Origin: Desulfuromonadaceae bacterium
GTDB taxonomy: Bacteria; Desulfobacterota; Desulfuromonadia; Geobacterales; Pseudopelobacteraceae
Direction: 5' to 3'
Length of the DNA: 64,000 bases
Assembly: GCA_028687585.1 (NCBI GenBank)
Contig: JAQTZV010000005.1
Coordinates: forward strand, 62,001-126,000
Below, piece by piece: positions 61,432-64,000 of the stretch. Both the position numbers and the translations under genes were made by a program. Position 1 is the first letter of the stretch; the number at the start of each line of letters is the position of its first letter. The notes under the pieces were generated by a model. That model saw nothing but the letters and a program-made list of their open reading frames with translations, was not told the origin of the DNA and searched no databases.

Positions 61432-62559
61432 ATGCTCAGAAAAGTCTATCTCAGTCTTGCAGCAAAGGTTGTCAAGCAGAAAAAGCTCTCCACGCTTGCA
61501 CGGATCAGCAGCCAGTTTATCCTCCTTCATGCTTCCAGGTTCATAGGAAAACCTCTTTGCGGACCTCTTTTCGGGATACTGATCGTCACATATCGATGCA
61601 ACCATAAATGCATCTATTGCGACATGCCGGATGTGGCAAGGTCTTGCGCTGAACAGTCACGTCCTGAGTTTGACACGGCTGCTTTCTGCAGTGTCATAGA
61701 CGAAATGGCACAGCTGGGGGTAAAGGCGATTGCATTGACAGGAGGTGAGCCACTGCTGAGGACCGATATCCTTGAGTTGATTTCCCATGCACGCAGAAAA
61801 GGGATCATGACCCATCTTAGTACCAACGGGGCACTGATTGGAGAGCTGGAGGCTAAAGGACTCATTGAGGCAGGCCTTGACTCCATAAGTGTCTCCATCG
61901 ACGGAACAACGGCAGAGATTCACGGTCGCTCCCGAAAGAGTCAGGGGGCGCTGGAGCGGGCACAGGCTGCAATTAGGATGCTTGTAGAAGAGCGAAACAA
62001 GCAAGGTTCACCAGTTCGCATCAAAATCCTCACGGTGCTAAGCAAGAACAACATCGATGACATTGTCAACATCCTGTATTTTGCCAAAAGCGTTGGTGTT
62101 GACGGTGTCGAGTTGATGCCATATCAACCTATGCAGGCAGGGCATCCTGGCGATGACTTCATCTTTGATGCGGAATTTGTGGGGCGGGTGGACAAACTTG
62201 TGGAAAAGATCACCTGCGACCAAGAGTTGCGGTCCATAGTTGACAACTCAACAACTCACCTCAGACTTTTTAAGAGTTCATTTTCCGGGGAGCCATTCCC
62301 TTTCGCATGCCACGCCGGGAACGCTTCTATTGTTATAGACTGTTATGGGGACATTTCTCCTTGTCACCCTTGGGCAAACTGGCGTCATTTGCCAATGAAC
62401 CTGGCGGGTCGACAGCTTGCAGAAATCTGGAAATCTACCGAATATAACAAAAGGCGTGCAATGACAAAGGAGTGCCGACGCTGCTACCTGAACTGTCAGG
62501 CGGAGCTTTCGATCATGCTGGAGATGATCAAAGGAGGCTGTATGGGGGTTAGGAACTGA
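61432..62559 (+). CDS. Radical SAM protein with SPASM-type C-terminus
   Basis: A 375-residue protein. The cluster motif is YRCNHKCIYC, typical C-x3-C-x2-C of radical SAM enzymes, and TGGEPLLR is the usual next motif. The C-terminal region carries Cys residues in CHAGNASIVIDCYGDISPC and CRRCYLNC, as SPASM auxiliary clusters do. It resembles peptide- or metabolite-modifying enzymes, but no precursor peptide gene is obvious. It is the only plus-strand gene in this end of the cluster. The substrate cannot be told. Confidence 0.85.
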   Translation: MLRKVYLSLAAKVVKQKKLSTLARISSQFILLHASRFIGKPLCGPLFGILIVTYRCNHKCIYCDMPDVARSCAEQSRPEFDTAAFCSVIDEMAQLGVKAIALTGGEPLLRTDILELISHARRKGIMTHLSTNGALIGELEAKGLIEAGLDSISVSIDGTTAEIHGRSRKSQGALERAQAAIRMLVEERNKQGSPVRIKILTVLSKNNIDDIVNILYFAKSVGVDGVELMPYQPMQAGHPGDDFIFDAEFVGRVDKLVEKITCDQELRSIVDNSTTHLRLFKSSFSGEPFPFACHAGNASIVIDCYGDISPCHPWANWRHLPMNLAGRQLAEIWKSTEYNKRRAMTKECRRCYLNCQAELSIMLEMIKGGCMGVRN

Positions 62560-62614
62560 AACCCTTTATCACACTGCAGCTCAGTAGTGCCCGTTTAAGC
62601 ACTTGCGATTTGAT

Positions 62615-64000
62615 TCAGGACCATCTCCTGAAATTACGCACAAGCATATTATATATCCAGTATTCAAAAAGGCAGGAGGCAATGCCGTAACGGTATCTAA
62701 TCCGTGCAAACGGCCTGTAGAGACGACCGATCGCTCTGATCAGAAAGTGCTTGAATGAGCGGCCTGCCGCCAGACTGAAAAGCTTTTTGTCAAGGAAATA
62801 TGAAGTAACATGCATCATGTTTACCATGTTTGCAAAATCGGTGGTGTACCACGGGAACTTGTAATCACCTTCTACTTCGACATCTATCCACCCCATTTGG
62901 GTTTCCGGCGGTTTGTAGCCGAATCTGAGGGAGGTTTCGTACAGTTCGGTGCCGGGCAACGGACGGTATTTATTTGGAGGGAAGATGAAGGCATTAGGGT
63001 TTTCTTTTATAATTTGCATTATCAATTTCTGTGTGGAGCGCAGGTCTTCTATTGTTTCGCTCGGGAAGCCGATCATCCAGTTGTAACCCGCCGTAATTTC
63101 AGGGTGCCTTGCCAGCTTTCGGTTGACCTCAAGAATATCGTCGACCGAAATGTTCTTCCGCATAAGGTCAAGCATCCGCTGGGAGCCGGATTCGGCGCCA
63201 ATGTGCAGGATATTGGTACCGGCCCTGGCAAGCTTAACGAGATACGCATCATCCATTCGCAGGACCTCATCGATCCGGGCTCCCCTGAAGCCGAGTTTTA
63301 CCTGCAGGCTGCGACGGTCAATCTCGTCGATGATCGCCTCCAGGTGATCCGGATTGACAAAGGAGTCGTCGTCTATGAAGTAGATGTAGCTTGCTCCGTA
63401 TTCCCGGTGTACGTATTCGATATGGTCTGCAACATCCTGTGGGGATACCAGCTCGTACTTCCTGCCGAAATCTCTGTAAAGTGCAGGGGAAGAGCAGAAG
63501 GCGCAATTATATGGGCAACCCATGGAGCTGTAAATGGAGAAAATTCGCTCGCCGCTGTCGAACTGACCATAGCGAGGCATCTCTTTTTCGATGAGATGGT
63601 AGGGGATTTCCCGATAGTTGACCATCTCGAAGCTGTTTTCTGGTGGGACTGTCTCCACATTTCCGGTGTCGCTGTTTCTGAAAATCAGCCCTTTTATCGA
63701 CTTCAAGGGCGGGGCTTCAGCGTCTCCCCTGAGATTTTTTGCCAGCAGAGCCAGCGGCATTGAGCCGTAGCCGCATATTGCATAATCTACGCTTTTTTCA
63801 GAAAGGATCTCTCCGCTGTTAAAGTTTGCATGAGGCCCCCCCCAGACAGTGGGGATATGCGGATAGTTCTGTTTTGACCAGCTGGTTATCTCCAGGGCGC
63901 TGCCGACCGGTGTACCGGTGATGACGCTTACGCCAAGCAGAACCGTATCCGGAGTTATTGTAGCTTTTAATTCTTCTCTCCACCCAGTTGGGTTCAGCCT
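62615..64000 (-). CDS. Cobalamin-binding radical SAM protein, N-terminus missing
   Basis: The frame is open to the window edge, so at least 461 residues belong to it and the start lies beyond 64000. The N-terminal part continues a B12-binding fold (GVSVITGTPVGSALEI, PTVWGGPHAN, SVDYAICGYGS). The radical SAM motif is GCPYNCAFCSS, with C-x3-C-x2-C spacing. A DDDSFVNPDHLEAIIDEI segment follows the motif, as in this group. It probably takes part in the same glycan or lipid pathway as the related protein at 55938. Confidence 0.85.
   Translation of the reverse strand, partial: RLNPTGWREELKATITPDTVLLGVSVITGTPVGSALEITSWSKQNYPHIPTVWGGPHANFNSGEILSEKSVDYAICGYGSMPLALLAKNLRGDAEAPPLKSIKGLIFRNSDTGNVETVPPENSFEMVNYREIPYHLIEKEMPRYGQFDSGERIFSIYSSMGCPYNCAFCSSPALYRDFGRKYELVSPQDVADHIEYVHREYGASYIYFIDDDSFVNPDHLEAIIDEIDRRSLQVKLGFRGARIDEVLRMDDAYLVKLARAGTNILHIGAESGSQRMLDLMRKNISVDDILEVNRKLARHPEITAGYNWMIGFPSETIEDLRSTQKLIMQIIKENPNAFIFPPNKYRPLPGTELYETSLRFGYKPPETQMGWIDVEVEGDYKFPWYTTDFANMVNMMHVTSYFLDKKLFSLAAGRSFKHFLIRAIGRLYRPFARIRYRYGIASCLFEYWIYNMLVRNFRRWS

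Overview
This window looks like chromosomal DNA of a Geobacterales-type anaerobe (Desulfuromonadota: Geobacter or Pelobacter relatives). The inference rests on the gene set: tungsten-type aldehyde:ferredoxin oxidoreductase beside iron alcohol dehydrogenases, the mercury-methylation pair hgcAB, an EFR1-type ferredoxin, PEP-CTERM surface proteins, a Cus copper/silver efflux operon, and many sigma-54 (-24/-12) promoters with enhancer-like palindromes. No taxonomic search was possible.

Layout. 1-5 kb: end of a DUF445 membrane protein, a fused EutB-EutC ethanolamine ammonia-lyase, a beta-lactamase-fold hydrolase, a formate/nitrite-family channel and a small tautomerase. 5-14.2 kb: EFR1 protein, then a probable single minus-strand operon (TetR, UbiB-like kinase, ABC ATPase, FtsX-type permease, LolA-like protein, outer-membrane protein). 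14.4-16.3 kb: an amino-acid permease and an unknown protein. 16.6-24.9 kb: an alcohol/aldehyde module (AOR, two Fe-ADHs, a small ribbon-helix-helix protein, sensor kinase, NtrC-type regulator). A cluster of GTTCC-n5-GGAAC palindromes sits between two divergent sigma-54-like promoters. 25-31 kb: accessory DNA with a lipoprotein, a decayed IS91-like element, a PEP-CTERM protein and small repeats.

31.3-34.3 kb is the most interesting part: a minus-strand operon of MarR regulator, hgcA, hgcB, ECF sigma factor and AhpD-like protein. The well-placed hgcA start (ATG at 33833, strong Shine-Dalgarno) is separated from the conserved HgcA domain by one in-frame UGA directly after a Cys codon. A hairpin fitting the bacterial SECIS pattern follows the UGA, so this HgcA may be a selenoprotein; a nonsense mutation or sequencing error is the main alternative. 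The MarR protein carries a CCxxCC thiol cluster, and a matching palindrome lies both upstream of marR and over the hgcA start.

34.7-41 kb: MaoC and thioesterase-like proteins, a large pentapeptide-repeat protein, a second PEP-CTERM protein (fibro-slime domain), and a tRNA-Gly 3' fragment beside a tyrosine integrase, i.e. an attachment site. Both PEP-CTERM genes share a sigma-54 promoter and a 17-bp upstream site at nearly the same distance. 41.3-53.8 kb: a response regulator, a c-type cytochrome, a VKOR-thioredoxin fusion, a GerMN-like lipoprotein, a metal-related secreted protein, a P-type metal ATPase and cusCBA. Sigma-54 promoters and GAATATTC-type sites lie upstream of the secreted protein and of cusC, but only the C-terminal Fis-type helix-turn-helix of a neighbouring NtrC-type activator remains. 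54-64 kb: a surface-glycan style cluster with a glycosyltransferase, two nucleotide-sugar epimerases, a large membrane protein, two cobalamin-binding radical SAM proteins and a SPASM radical SAM protein; the last one runs off the window end.
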